Origin: JABFRJ01 sp033812735 | GTDB taxonomy: Bacteria; Pseudomonadota; Alphaproteobacteria; Rhizobiales; Hyphomicrobiaceae | Length of the DNA stretch: 56,878 nucleotides | Assembly: GCA_033812735.1 (NCBI GenBank) | Contig: JAPXTA010000012.1 | Location: 1 to 56,878 of the forward strand | Reading direction: 5' to 3' | Part shown: positions 27,203 through 36,383 of the stretch, one piece after another | How positions within the stretch are numbered: the first letter of the stretch is position 1 | How the letters are laid out: each line of letters begins with the position of its first letter | The notes under the pieces: model-generated | Seen by the model: the letters and a program-made list of their open reading frames with translations, nothing else | Database searches by the model: none | What the model was told of the DNA's origin: nothing | Position numbers and translations under genes: made by a program

Positions 27203-28453
27203 ATGCCGAACTGCCGTTTCGCCGCCTTGTTGGTCGCCGCTGCCGTTGCGGGTGCACCGGCGTTTGCGCAGGACCGGGCCGCACGGGCAGCAGCCGAGCG
27301 GCTTTTGTTGAAGCCGACATGTGCCAGTCAGGCGCTACGCGACCAGATCGTCGCCAAGATGATCCAACAGGGGGGCGACTACGAAAAGGCAACCGCGAAA
27401 TGGGAACTCGACGCGAAGTGCGAGCAACTGGCGTTGACCGACAAACCGGCGCACGACACGACCGATCCCGCTGACGCAGCTTCTCACAAAGACTGGATTT
27501 ACGACGCCCGCTGGAGTTCGGACGGCAAGCTCATCTCGACGGCGGGTCGCGATACCGACGTGCGGATCTGGGACGCGAGCACGGGCAAGAGCGTTCGCAC
27601 GATCGAGATCGGCAAGATGACGCCGGTGCGCAGGATGCAATACCCGTCGCACGTGCGCATGGTCCGCTTCCTCAATGGCGACAAGATGCTCGCCGTTTCA
27701 GCGGATGCGCATCCGGTCCGCATCTTCGACGTCGCGAGCGGCAATCAGGTTGCCGAGATCGTCTACCCGTTCCCGGAACAGCATTCGGCGACCGCGCCGG
27801 CCATCGCCGCGACGCAGAGCGGCCTTCTCGTCATCGCTGGTTCGTCCGCCGATCTCGTCGCGTACGACGTCAACGCGAAATCCGAGCGCTACCGGATCAA
27901 GACCACCGGCACCGACTGGCCTCGCTTTGCGATTTCGGAGGCGGCCGGACTGCTGGTGACGACGGTGCGGGGGAAGGATCGCGGTCGCGATCGTAGCGTT
28001 ATTTTGCAAATGCGCGACCTTGCGACGGGCGGACCACTCTGGCAGGCCGAGGCGCAGGGCAGTCTCACGGCGTCCTCGATCGCTTTCTCACGCGATGGCA
28101 AGCAACTCGTCGCGGCAGTCGACGGGCAAGCGTACGTCTATGACGTCGCCGCGAAGAAGCTCACAGCGAAGGTCCAGTATTATCCCAGTTTCGGCGGCGG
28201 CATGGACATCACGTTCACCTCCGATGGCAAGCAGCTGATCACTGGTTCGCGCCATGCGCAGCTGTGGGACATCGCGACGGGCAAGCGCGTACACCACTTC
28301 GGGCCGTTCCAGGATCTCTTGCATTCGACCGACGTCAGCCCCGACGGCAAGTATCTCGTGACGGGACACATGGGCTCGGACGGGCGCATCTGGGAGATCG
28401 CGACGGGGACGTTCTTCCGCCGGTTGGGGAAGAACGTGTATCCGCCGGGGTAA
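27203..28453 (+). CDS. Secreted WD40-repeat protein
   Basis: 416 residues from the ATG at 27203, which begins a good signal peptide (RFAALLVAAAVAGAPAFAQ); a start at 27077 would bury it. After a helical region with two cysteines (KPTCASQALRDQI, LDAKCEQLAL) come beta-propeller repeats: WIYDARWSSDGKLISTAGRD, VRIWDASTGKSVRTIEI, DGKQLITGSRHAQLWDIATG and DGKYLVTGHMGSDGRIWEIA. It is probably a periplasmic scaffold. No partner is evident from its neighbours. Confidence 0.85.
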   Translation: MPNCRFAALLVAAAVAGAPAFAQDRAARAAAERLLLKPTCASQALRDQIVAKMIQQGGDYEKATAKWELDAKCEQLALTDKPAHDTTDPADAASHKDWIYDARWSSDGKLISTAGRDTDVRIWDASTGKSVRTIEIGKMTPVRRMQYPSHVRMVRFLNGDKMLAVSADAHPVRIFDVASGNQVAEIVYPFPEQHSATAPAIAATQSGLLVIAGSSADLVAYDVNAKSERYRIKTTGTDWPRFAISEAAGLLVTTVRGKDRGRDRSVILQMRDLATGGPLWQAEAQGSLTASSIAFSRDGKQLVAAVDGQAYVYDVAAKKLTAKVQYYPSFGGGMDITFTSDGKQLITGSRHAQLWDIATGKRVHHFGPFQDLLHSTDVSPDGKYLVTGHMGSDGRIWEIATGTFFRRLGKNVYPPG

Positions 28454-28504
28454 CCTGGAGGCGAAACAGATTTCCCTCGTACGTCAGCCAGCTCAGGGCA
28501 TCAG

Positions 28505-29242
28505 CTATCCGGACGGCCACCACTTTTTCTTGTACGAGGGGCGTGCCGATTCATAGGCGCGGGCTTCGCCAAAAATTGCCTCGACGTAGCCGGCGTCATC
28601 GAGGTCCTGAAAAGCCTGCTGCGGAAGTCTAGGCACGGCGGGAAGCTTCAGCCGGTCGACAATCCAAAGATTGCCGCCATCGAGTTGCGCTTTCCAATGT
28701 TCCTTTTCCGAGCGCGGCAGATGGCCATCGATGAGAGCGAAGATCTCAGCCAGATCAGCTTCGGTTTGATCGTCGTAACGCGGGGAAATCGTTGCGCGGC
28801 GACCGTCGAATGGGCCGCACAGCTGACGGGGAAGGCGGAAAGGAGGCTCAGTCCCACGTGTCCGGCGAATGGCCTTGAGATACTCATGCGCCGCGATCAC
28901 CACTTCGTACCGGTCCAAGAACAGGTGCGATGACTGATAGAGTCCTGTCTCACAGTTGGACACGATCTTTGCAATGAGGGACTGAGGGGCGTAGCTCGAC
29001 GGGTTCTCGACATGGTAGCCGGGATTGCAGCCCCAGAAGATCCAGGACACTAACGCCAGGTCGCAGTCGGGCCGCGCGATCATGGCTTCGAAAACCGTAT
29101 CGGCGTTATCCCAATTCGCGTTCCGCGCCCACAGCAGCCAAGTATCCTGAGGCTGGCCTTCGAGCCAACTCCAGAAATCCTCGAGATATCGGCGCTCGCC
29201 GGGGCCGAAGTCATCGTTGTCGTAGTATGTCTTAGGAATCAT
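28505..29242 (-). CDS. DUF4274-like protein
   Basis: 245 residues, cytoplasmic. The segment ARNANWDNADTVFEAMIARP and CDLALVSWIFWGCNPGYH (~40-80) is the DUF4274 pattern (N-W-D-N, C-D-x-A-L, F-W). The rest is mixed helical with many tryptophans. DUF4274 proteins are often encoded beside polymorphic toxins. It stands alone between the WD40 gene and ugd, with no visible toxin. Confidence 0.65.
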   Translation of the reverse strand: MIPKTYYDNDDFGPGERRYLEDFWSWLEGQPQDTWLLWARNANWDNADTVFEAMIARPDCDLALVSWIFWGCNPGYHVENPSSYAPQSLIAKIVSNCETGLYQSSHLFLDRYEVVIAAHEYLKAIRRTRGTEPPFRLPRQLCGPFDGRRATISPRYDDQTEADLAEIFALIDGHLPRSEKEHWKAQLDGGNLWIVDRLKLPAVPRLPQQAFQDLDDAGYVEAIFGEARAYESARPSYKKKWWPSG

Positions 29243-29374
29243 CGATCATTCATCCGCGGCAGCCCATCGTCCCGCGTAATCAGACTAGAGATGTTATGTT
29301 AAGAGATCTTCTCGGCAGGCTAGCGCCGAGCGGCCATAACATCAGCGGGAACTGTAGGGTTCGTGCTGACTGCG

Positions 29375-30694
29375 TCAGTGAGCCTGGGCTCCGGGCACAC
29401 CGATGCCAGTGTATTGGAGGCCTTGCCGGGCGGCCTCGCTCGCGCGGTAGACGTTGCGGAGGTCGACGAGGATGGGCTTGGCGAGGGCCTTGGCGATGCG
29501 GCCCAAGTCGAGGCCGCGGAACTGATCCCACTCGGTGACGATGACGGCGGCGTCAGCGCCGCGCACGCAGGCGTAGGGGTCGGTCGCGTAGTCGACTTCG
29601 AGGCCCATCTGGCGCGCCTGATCCATCGCCTCGGGGTCGAAGGCGCGGACTTTGGCGCCGGCATCGATCAGGGTCTGGACGATGGCGATCGATGGAGCGT
29701 CGCGCATGTCGTCGGTATTGGGTTTGAAGGCGAGGCCCAGCATCGCGATCGTCTTGCCGCGCACGTCGCCGCCGCAGGCCACGATGACTTTGCGGCCCAT
29801 GGCACGCTTGCGCTGATCGTTCACGGCGACGACCGCCTCGACGATGCGCACGGGGCTCTCGAAGTCCTGTGCCGTCTTGACGAGCGCCTGGGTGTCCTTA
29901 GGGAAGCAGGAACCGCCGTAGCCTGGACCCGCATGCAGGAACTTGGAGCCGATGCGGCCGTCCATGCCGATGCCGCGCGCCACGTCCTGGACATTGCCGC
30001 CGACCTTTTCGCAGAGATCGGCGATCTCGTTGATGAAGGTGATCTTGGTCGCGAGGAAGGCGTTCGCTGCGTATTTGATGAGTTCGGCGGTGCGGCGGCC
30101 AGTGTAGAGGATCGGCGCCTGGTTGATGTAGAGCGGCCGGTAGACTTCGGCCATGACCTCCTTGGCGCGCTCGTCCTCGACGCCGATGACGATACGGTCG
30201 GGGCGCTTGAAGTCGGTGATCGCCGCGCCTTCGCGCAGGAACTCGGGATTGGAGACGACGGCGAAATCCTTCTTAGGGCGCAGTTCCGCGAGGATGCGTT
30301 CGATCTGGTCGCCGGTGCCGACCGGGACGGTCGATTTTGTGACGACGACGGCGCCCGGCATCAACGATTTTTCGGCTTCGCGGACGGCGGCAAAGACGTA
30401 GGAGAGATCGGCGTGGCCGTCGCCGCGGCGTGATGGCGTGCCGACGGCGATGAAGACGACCGGCGTGTCGCGCACGCCCGCCTGCATGTCGGTCGTGAAG
30501 GCGAGCCGGCCCTCCGCGACGTTCTTCTTGACCATCTCTTCAAGGCCCGGCTCGAAGATGGGGATGCGGCCCAAGCGCAGGGCTTCGACCTTGGCTACGT
30601 CGACGTCGATGCAGGTGACGTCATGGCCAAAATCGGCAAAGCAGGCGCCGGACACGAGACCGACGTACCCCGATCCAATAACAGCGATCTTCAT
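29375..30694 (-). CDS. ugd: UDP-glucose 6-dehydrogenase
   Basis: 439 residues from the ATG at 30694 (MKIAVIGSGYVGLVSG); an in-frame start at 30748 would add residues before the Rossmann fold. It oxidises UDP-glucose to UDP-glucuronate for exopolysaccharide or LPS synthesis. Motifs: GSGYVGLVSGACFADFGHDV (NAD), VGTPSRRGDGHADLSYV, the catalytic cysteine in GPGYGGSCFPKDTQAL, and the C-terminal VTEWDQFRGLDL. GDP-mannose dehydrogenase is the close alternative. Divergent from the outer-membrane gene across 240 bases. Confidence 0.93.
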   Translation of the reverse strand: MKIAVIGSGYVGLVSGACFADFGHDVTCIDVDVAKVEALRLGRIPIFEPGLEEMVKKNVAEGRLAFTTDMQAGVRDTPVVFIAVGTPSRRGDGHADLSYVFAAVREAEKSLMPGAVVVTKSTVPVGTGDQIERILAELRPKKDFAVVSNPEFLREGAAITDFKRPDRIVIGVEDERAKEVMAEVYRPLYINQAPILYTGRRTAELIKYAANAFLATKITFINEIADLCEKVGGNVQDVARGIGMDGRIGSKFLHAGPGYGGSCFPKDTQALVKTAQDFESPVRIVEAVVAVNDQRKRAMGRKVIVACGGDVRGKTIAMLGLAFKPNTDDMRDAPSIAIVQTLIDAGAKVRAFDPEAMDQARQMGLEVDYATDPYACVRGADAAVIVTEWDQFRGLDLGRIAKALAKPILVDLRNVYRASEAARQGLQYTGIGVPGAQAH

Positions 30695-30934
30695 GGATGG
30701 AGATCTCCGCTGGTTTTCCGCGCGCGGGCGATGTTGTCCGCCTGCCATGCATACATTGTGCCGGAGCTTAACAAAGTCAGCCCCCCGGCAAAGCGTCTCT
30801 TAAGCAGTACCGGCCAGGCTTGTCGTCCTCTTTTGTGGCTATCCTCAACTAGTTGTTAAGGGCCGTCCACGTACTGTGCGGGTTGCGATTGTCGCGCGTT
30901 CGCATGCCAACTCATGTCCTGAAAGACACGACGC

Positions 30935-32623
30935 GTGATCGGCCGCCGACAAATTGCCTGGTTCCTGGTGGGCTTCTTCAGCGCCTCGCTGATCGGCCTC
31001 GTCGTGCGCGCTACTCCGGCTAGTGCGCAGACAACATCGCCGACCCAGATGTCTCCGCTACCCCAGCGCAAGGCTGAGCCGCTGCGGAGGCTTCCGGCCC
31101 CGGCGTCGAGCGACGACGATGAGAGCACCCAATGGGGGCAGCCGACCGTTCGCATCGCGCGCCCTCCTGCCGAAGGTGCGGTTGCCGGCGACGACGCAGC
31201 GTCCGGCGATCAGGATGGCGATGATCCTGGCAATGCGGCCTCGCGCCGGAATGGCGACGGGATGCAGGCCGACGGGCTCGAGGCGCCTGTCGAGCAGGAC
31301 GGTGTCATTCCGACTGGTGAAGCCGACGCCGCCCCGCGCGACGGTGAGCCGCTCAATGATGGCGATCCGCGTCTCAAATCGGACATTGCCGCGTTTGAAA
31401 GCCCGCCTGCCGGCTACGATGCTGTCGCGTTCCAGATCGACGATATCGACCCCATCCTGGATCGCCGGCCCGCACGGCTCGCACGCTTCGAGCCTTACGA
31501 TCCGATCGGCATTCGCAGAGGTTCTTGGATCATCTTCCCCGAGGTCGAGGCAGGCTTCGGCGCGACGTCGAATGTGTTCCGCTCGGCATCACGGGACAGC
31601 TCGACGTTCTTCGAGGTTCGTCCGACGGTTCGCGCGGTCACGAACTGGCGGGTACATGCCATCGAGTTGAAAGCGACCGGTCTCGCCAGCGCCTATTCCG
31701 ACTATGCGAGCGAGAATGATCGCGCCTATGCATTCGAAGCGCGCGGCCGCTACGATCTATCCAAGCGCACGAACGTCGAAACGCTTGTCTCGCATGCCCG
31801 GGATCAGGAGAGCCGCGAGGCGCGCAACGCGATCGGGTCGGCGGCAGAGCGGCCCGACATCCTCACGAGCCGCGCGGTCGTTGCCCTCAATCACCGCTTC
31901 AATCGCCTGGCGGTGCAATTGCGCGGCGGCGTGACGGAGAGCGACTACAAGCCGGTCGAGGCGATCGGCGGCGGCACCTTGTCAAATAGCCAGAAAGATC
32001 TGGTGCAACGCGAGACGGCGGCACGCGCGACGTGGGAATTCAAGCCGACCTTGCTCGCGTTCACGGAAGTCGGCGCAAACGATCGAGCTTACAAAGTCAC
32101 TCCGGCCGACGGAATCAGCCGCGATTCACGCGGCCTGCGCGTGATCACGGGCATCAGCTTTGGAAGTGCGGATACGCGGCTGCGCGGCACACTCGGCATC
32201 GGTTACGGTACGCAACGTCCAGAAGACGACCGCCTCGAGGCGACCTCCGGGCTGCTCGTCGAAGCGAACGTCGGGTTGCGCATCAGCGCGCTGACGTCCC
32301 TGCTCGCCACTGCCAAGACTGACTTCAACGACTCGACGACGGTCGGTCAATCGGGCTCGGTCGCGCGCCAATTTGGTCTCGAAGCGCGCCATGCCTTCAA
32401 GCGCAATCTGATTGGCACGGCTGGGATCAAATACAGTCTCGCCGACTATCAAGGGGTCGACCTCTCCGAGCGTGAAACGACGCTGTCGCTCGGCGCGGAG
32501 TACTTCGTGAACCGCGCCTGGACCGTGTTCGGCCGCTACGACCATATCATCTTCGACACCTCCGCCACGGGCGGCGATTACACCGTAGACGTCGCAAAGA
32601 TCGGCGTGCGCTGGCGGCAGTAA
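30935..32623 (+). CDS. Outer-membrane beta-barrel protein
   Basis: 562 residues from a GTG. The N-terminal hydrophobic signal is IAWFLVGFFSASLIGLVVRA with cleavage near TPASAQ. A ~140-residue acidic Pro/Asp-rich linker follows, then from ~residue 190 alternating beta-strands with aromatic belts (GSWIIFPEVEAGFGATSNVF, FKPTLLAFTEVGANDRAYK) to the C-terminal VDVAKIGVRWRQ. This layout matches the BBP2-type outer-membrane proteins of alphaproteobacteria that often sit in exopolysaccharide loci, consistent with divergent ugd. No transport substrate can be assigned. Confidence 0.82.
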   Translation: MIGRRQIAWFLVGFFSASLIGLVVRATPASAQTTSPTQMSPLPQRKAEPLRRLPAPASSDDDESTQWGQPTVRIARPPAEGAVAGDDAASGDQDGDDPGNAASRRNGDGMQADGLEAPVEQDGVIPTGEADAAPRDGEPLNDGDPRLKSDIAAFESPPAGYDAVAFQIDDIDPILDRRPARLARFEPYDPIGIRRGSWIIFPEVEAGFGATSNVFRSASRDSSTFFEVRPTVRAVTNWRVHAIELKATGLASAYSDYASENDRAYAFEARGRYDLSKRTNVETLVSHARDQESREARNAIGSAAERPDILTSRAVVALNHRFNRLAVQLRGGVTESDYKPVEAIGGGTLSNSQKDLVQRETAARATWEFKPTLLAFTEVGANDRAYKVTPADGISRDSRGLRVITGISFGSADTRLRGTLGIGYGTQRPEDDRLEATSGLLVEANVGLRISALTSLLATAKTDFNDSTTVGQSGSVARQFGLEARHAFKRNLIGTAGIKYSLADYQGVDLSERETTLSLGAEYFVNRAWTVFGRYDHIIFDTSATGGDYTVDVAKIGVRWRQ

Positions 32624-32738
32624 TCATCTGTTAATCAGCTTCTTAGCCGGCCACGCCGCGATGGGCAGGCCCCTCGCGCGCTGCCTTGATTCCGACAAAT
32701 GAACGATGTTAAATTGCGTTCATTGCCGGAGCGCGCCC

Positions 32739-35231
32739 ATGTCCAACGTGTCATTGCCGTCGTCGAAACCCACCGATCAGCCGCTGATCGAACGCTTGGA
32801 ACTCGCGGCGTTGTTGCTCGGTGGCGCTCTCGTCGGCCTTGGCGTCGTCATGTGGGTCGCCGCCAACTGGGATGACCTTGGCAAGTTTGGGCGGTTCTGG
32901 CTCGTGGGCGGCGTTCTCGGGCTATCCGCGCTCACGAGTGCTGCTTTGCCCCGCGTCAGGGTCGCGACGACGTTGACCGGCGTGCTGGCGATCGGCGGAC
33001 TGCTGGCTCTTTTCGGGCAGACCTATCAGAGCGGCGCCGACCCATGGCAACTGTTCGCGCTGTGGGCGGCGCTGGCGCTGCCGTGGACGTTGGCAGCGCG
33101 GCATGACGCCAGTTGGAGCCTTTGGACCATCGTCGTCTTCGCGGGGTTGTCGCTTTGGCTCTTTGCCCAAACGGGCCGCATGAGCTCGCCGCCGCTACAG
33201 CTGCTCCTGCCGCCGTGGCTCGCGGGCGGCGTCATTGTCTTCCTGTTCAGTCCTTGGGCCGGGCTCGACCGCTGGATCGGCCGGACGGATTGGACGTTCC
33301 GGCTCGCTGCCGTTTTGTGGCTGATCTTCGTCGCCGGCACCGCCGTGCCTTCCATTGTCCACGGTCGAACGGGGATCATCATCGGCTTCCTGGGCCTTGG
33401 CTTCGCGGGTGGACTGCTTTGGCTGATGGCAAGGCTTCCGAAACGGGACGCGATCGTCATGTCGGCCGCGACACTTGCCATCGACGTGATGCTGCTTACG
33501 GGTCTCATTCGTTCGATGGCGTTCAGCCGCAGCGGCGGCTTCGAGTTCCTTACCATCGGCTTGATGGCCGGGGGCATCGTCGCCGCGAGCGCGATGATCC
33601 TGCTGAAGCTCATCCGCGGCGACGCCCTTCAATCGATCAGCTTCAAGGCGGCTGACGTGAAGGAAGGCGAAACGCCACCGTGGCCCGTCGCCGTCGTCAG
33701 CGGGATCGGCGCCCTTCTTGCCGCCATCCCGCTCCTCGTATTCGTCGGCATCGTGTTCGGCGTGATGCTCGAAAAGGGGCCTGGTACGTATGTCGTCGGT
33801 GGCCTGCTCGTTGCAGGCGCGACCGTCATGTTGCAGAAGGCGAAGGCGATCAGCTTCAGCCAGCAACTGGCCTTCATCAGCTTGACGACGGGGCTGATCC
33901 TCTTCGGTTTCGGGGCGTTCCGCGACATGCCGAGCGGCATGGCAGCGCTGTTCATGGCGGCTGTCGTCACTGGCCTTTTCGCCGTCGTGCCCTCGGGATG
34001 GATCCGGGGTCTTCTCGGTATGGCGGCGGCAACCTTCGTGACGATGGCCACCGCGACGTTCATTTCGTCGATCGTCCACGCAGGCAAGAGCGGTTGGCGC
34101 TTCCGTTGGCTGGGTGACGCCAGCATTTTCCGCCTCGCCTGGATGACGACAGCGGCCGGCGCTGCGGCGGCGCTGTACGGCCTACGTCGTGTTCCCTCAG
34201 GCGAGCCGAGAGGACAGGCATTGACGTCCTTCGCCGGCGGCGCGGCGGTCGCTGCGTTGCTCGGTTTGATGGCAGCGGCGGGACCCACTTTCCTGATGAG
34301 CGCGACATGGGCGCCGGCTGCCGCGCGCCTCGGCACGGGTGGCGAAGCCGGCACGTTTGCGGCTTTCGCGCAGGCGGGGTCTTTGCTGTGCGCTCTCGCC
34401 GGCGCTGCGCTCCTCTGGCAGGCGCGGCCGGACTTCGGCTCCAAGGCTGGCATGGCGATCGTCCTCGCGGCCGTCATCCTCTCGGTGTTCGTGCCGGCGC
34501 TCGGACCGGTGTTGCTGCTGCTCGCGGCGGCGTGGATCGCCGACCGCAAAGCGATCCTGATCCTCGCCGTTTTCGCTGCGTTGTGGATCATCGGCGCGTT
34601 CTACTACTGGCTCGGCTGGCCGCTACAGCAAAAGGCGATGCTGCTCGTCGCACTCGGCCTCGGCATCGGTGCTGTCGCCTGGGCGACAGGTCCGGGGCTT
34701 GCAAAGACGCCGCGCGCGGCGTTGCCCGCGACACTCACGTCGAGCCTTGTCGCTGCTGCCCTCATTCTGGCGAGCGCGGCCGCGACCGGCGGGTTGACCG
34801 CCAAGGGCATCAGCGAAAAGGAGGCGATCCTGACGGGCGGGAAGCGCGTGTTCGTCGCGTTGGCCCCTGTCGATCCACGCTCGCTCATGCAAGGCGATTT
34901 CATGGCGCTGCGGTTTGCTCTGCCTGACATGTCCAAGGCGCCATCGCCGCAGTCCGGTGCAACGCTTTACGCGGTCGGGACCGTCGATGATCGCGGCGTC
35001 ATAACGCTTACAGGCGTTTCGCCGGCGCTTCCGGCACCCGCCGGCAACCAATCCGCCTTCCTGCTCAGCGTCAAGAACGGCCGCTGGCTGCTCGGCACCG
35101 ACGCCTGGTTCTTCAAAGAGGGCACGGCACAAACTTGGGCCAGCGCACGGTTCGGCGAGTTCCGCGTCGCCAAGGACGGTCAGGCCATTCTGGTCGGCAT
35201 GGCAGACGAGCAGTTGAAGGCGCTCAAGTGA
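32739..35231 (+). CDS. DUF2157/DUF4401-like membrane protein fused to a GDYXXLXY domain
   Basis: About 830 residues from the ATG at 32739; a start at 32706 is possible. The N-terminal DUF2157 block (LALLLGGALVGLGVVMWVAANWDD, here from ~28) is followed by roughly 20 hydrophobic helices. The last ~150 residues form the periplasmic GDYXXLXY domain: FVALAPVDPRSLMQGDFMALRF carries the motif as GDFMALRF. In other bacteria these are usually separate adjacent genes; here they are one chain. The function is unknown. Confidence 0.85.
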   Translation: MSNVSLPSSKPTDQPLIERLELAALLLGGALVGLGVVMWVAANWDDLGKFGRFWLVGGVLGLSALTSAALPRVRVATTLTGVLAIGGLLALFGQTYQSGADPWQLFALWAALALPWTLAARHDASWSLWTIVVFAGLSLWLFAQTGRMSSPPLQLLLPPWLAGGVIVFLFSPWAGLDRWIGRTDWTFRLAAVLWLIFVAGTAVPSIVHGRTGIIIGFLGLGFAGGLLWLMARLPKRDAIVMSAATLAIDVMLLTGLIRSMAFSRSGGFEFLTIGLMAGGIVAASAMILLKLIRGDALQSISFKAADVKEGETPPWPVAVVSGIGALLAAIPLLVFVGIVFGVMLEKGPGTYVVGGLLVAGATVMLQKAKAISFSQQLAFISLTTGLILFGFGAFRDMPSGMAALFMAAVVTGLFAVVPSGWIRGLLGMAAATFVTMATATFISSIVHAGKSGWRFRWLGDASIFRLAWMTTAAGAAAALYGLRRVPSGEPRGQALTSFAGGAAVAALLGLMAAAGPTFLMSATWAPAAARLGTGGEAGTFAAFAQAGSLLCALAGAALLWQARPDFGSKAGMAIVLAAVILSVFVPALGPVLLLLAAAWIADRKAILILAVFAALWIIGAFYYWLGWPLQQKAMLLVALGLGIGAVAWATGPGLAKTPRAALPATLTSSLVAAALILASAAATGGLTAKGISEKEAILTGGKRVFVALAPVDPRSLMQGDFMALRFALPDMSKAPSPQSGATLYAVGTVDDRGVITLTGVSPALPAPAGNQSAFLLSVKNGRWLLGTDAWFFKEGTAQTWASARFGEFRVAKDGQAILVGMADEQLKALK

Positions 35232-35234
35232 GGC

Positions 35235-35321
35235 GCGACTTGCTGCGGCCTTCCGCCGGATCGCAAATCGCGCGCTACCCTGGCGACTTGCTGCGGCCTT
35301 CCGCCGGATCGCAAATCGCGC
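35235..35321. repeat. Twin 39-bp palindromic repeat (REP-like pair)
   Basis: Two identical 39-base copies (35235-35273 and 35283-35321), 9 bases apart. Each can fold: GCGACTTGC pairs with GCAAATCGC (one mismatch) around a GCGG-CCTT-CCGC hairpin. They begin 3 bases after the stop of the upstream gene and lie just before panC, and may affect transcription between them. Confidence 0.85.
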
Positions 35322-35388
35322 TGTTCATCGCCAGTTCGCAGCAATTGTGCGACACGTCCGTTTTCCGCCTGCGCAGAAGGGTGCCGCC

Positions 35389-36258
35389 GTGTCACAGCCT
35401 CCGTCTTCTTCTGGTCCCATCGTCTGCCGAACCGTTGGCGATATGCGCGCGCTCACGCAACGCTGGCATACTGCCGGAGAGAGGGTCGCACTCGTGCCGA
35501 CGATGGGCGCGCTGCACGAGGGGCACATCAGTCTCCTTCGCAGCGGCCGGCAACGGGCGCAGCGGACGATCACCTCGATCTTCGTCAACCCGGCGCAGTT
35601 CGCACCGAACGAGGATTTCGATAAGTATCCGCGCACGTGGGACGACGATCTCCAGCAGCTCGCAGCAGCCGGATGCGACGCCGTTTGGGCGCCGACGGTC
35701 AAGGAGATGTACCCTGAGGGGTTCGCCACCTACGTCGAGCCGGGCGGGGCTGCCAAAGGGCTCGAAACCGATTTCCGGCCGACGTTCTTTTGCGGCGTGA
35801 CAACCGTCTGCTGCAAGCTGTTCGGCCAAACTCAGGCCGATGTCGCGGTGTTCGGGGAGAAAGATTTTCAGCAGTTGGCCGTCGTCACTCAGATGGTGCG
35901 CGACCTCAATTTGCCGATCGAGATCGTGCCGGCGCCGACCATCCGCGAGGCGGATGGGCTCGCGATGTCGAGCCGAAACCGGTACTTGTCGGCCGAGCAG
36001 CGCGCCAGTGCGGCGACGCTTTTTGGCGTCATTTCTGACATTGCCGACGTCGCGGAGGCAGGCCGCGACACCGCGGCCGCGGTTCACGAGGGGGAACGGC
36101 GCATCACGGCCGCTGGGTTCGGCAAGATCGACTATCTCGTCGTGCGCGATGCCGCGACGCTCGGCCCTTTTGAGCGCGCTTCGAAGCGGCCCGGCCGGGT
36201 CCTCGTTGCCGCTTGGCTTGGCCAGACGCGGCTGATCGACAACGTCGCTGTCAGGTAA
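35389..36258 (+). CDS. panC: Pantothenate synthetase
   Basis: 289 residues from the GTG at 35389, which has AGAAGG 8 bases upstream; an ATG-type start at 35347 lacks a site. It condenses pantoate and beta-alanine with ATP. Motifs: LVPTMGALHEGHISLLR (HIGH-like), SIFVNPAQFAPNEDFDKYPR, FGEKDFQQLAVVTQMV and the MSSRNRYL loop. The chain resembles typical PanC throughout, and panB is not adjacent. Confidence 0.96.
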   Translation: MSQPPSSSGPIVCRTVGDMRALTQRWHTAGERVALVPTMGALHEGHISLLRSGRQRAQRTITSIFVNPAQFAPNEDFDKYPRTWDDDLQQLAAAGCDAVWAPTVKEMYPEGFATYVEPGGAAKGLETDFRPTFFCGVTTVCCKLFGQTQADVAVFGEKDFQQLAVVTQMVRDLNLPIEIVPAPTIREADGLAMSSRNRYLSAEQRASAATLFGVISDIADVAEAGRDTAAAVHEGERRITAAGFGKIDYLVVRDAATLGPFERASKRPGRVLVAAWLGQTRLIDNVAVR

Positions 36259-36383
36259 GTGTTCGAGGCCGCGCTCCGTCACGTGTGGCCATCGGCTTCA
36301 GCCCAAGGACAGGGTGGCTTTGACTTGCCGACGATCCTGCGGCACACACGCGGGCAGATGAGTTCCTGCCTGTGAGACCGCCG

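Noticed and set aside
35235..35321. CRISPR array
   Set aside because: Only two copies, a 9-base spacer and no cas genes; better explained as a REP-like doublet.
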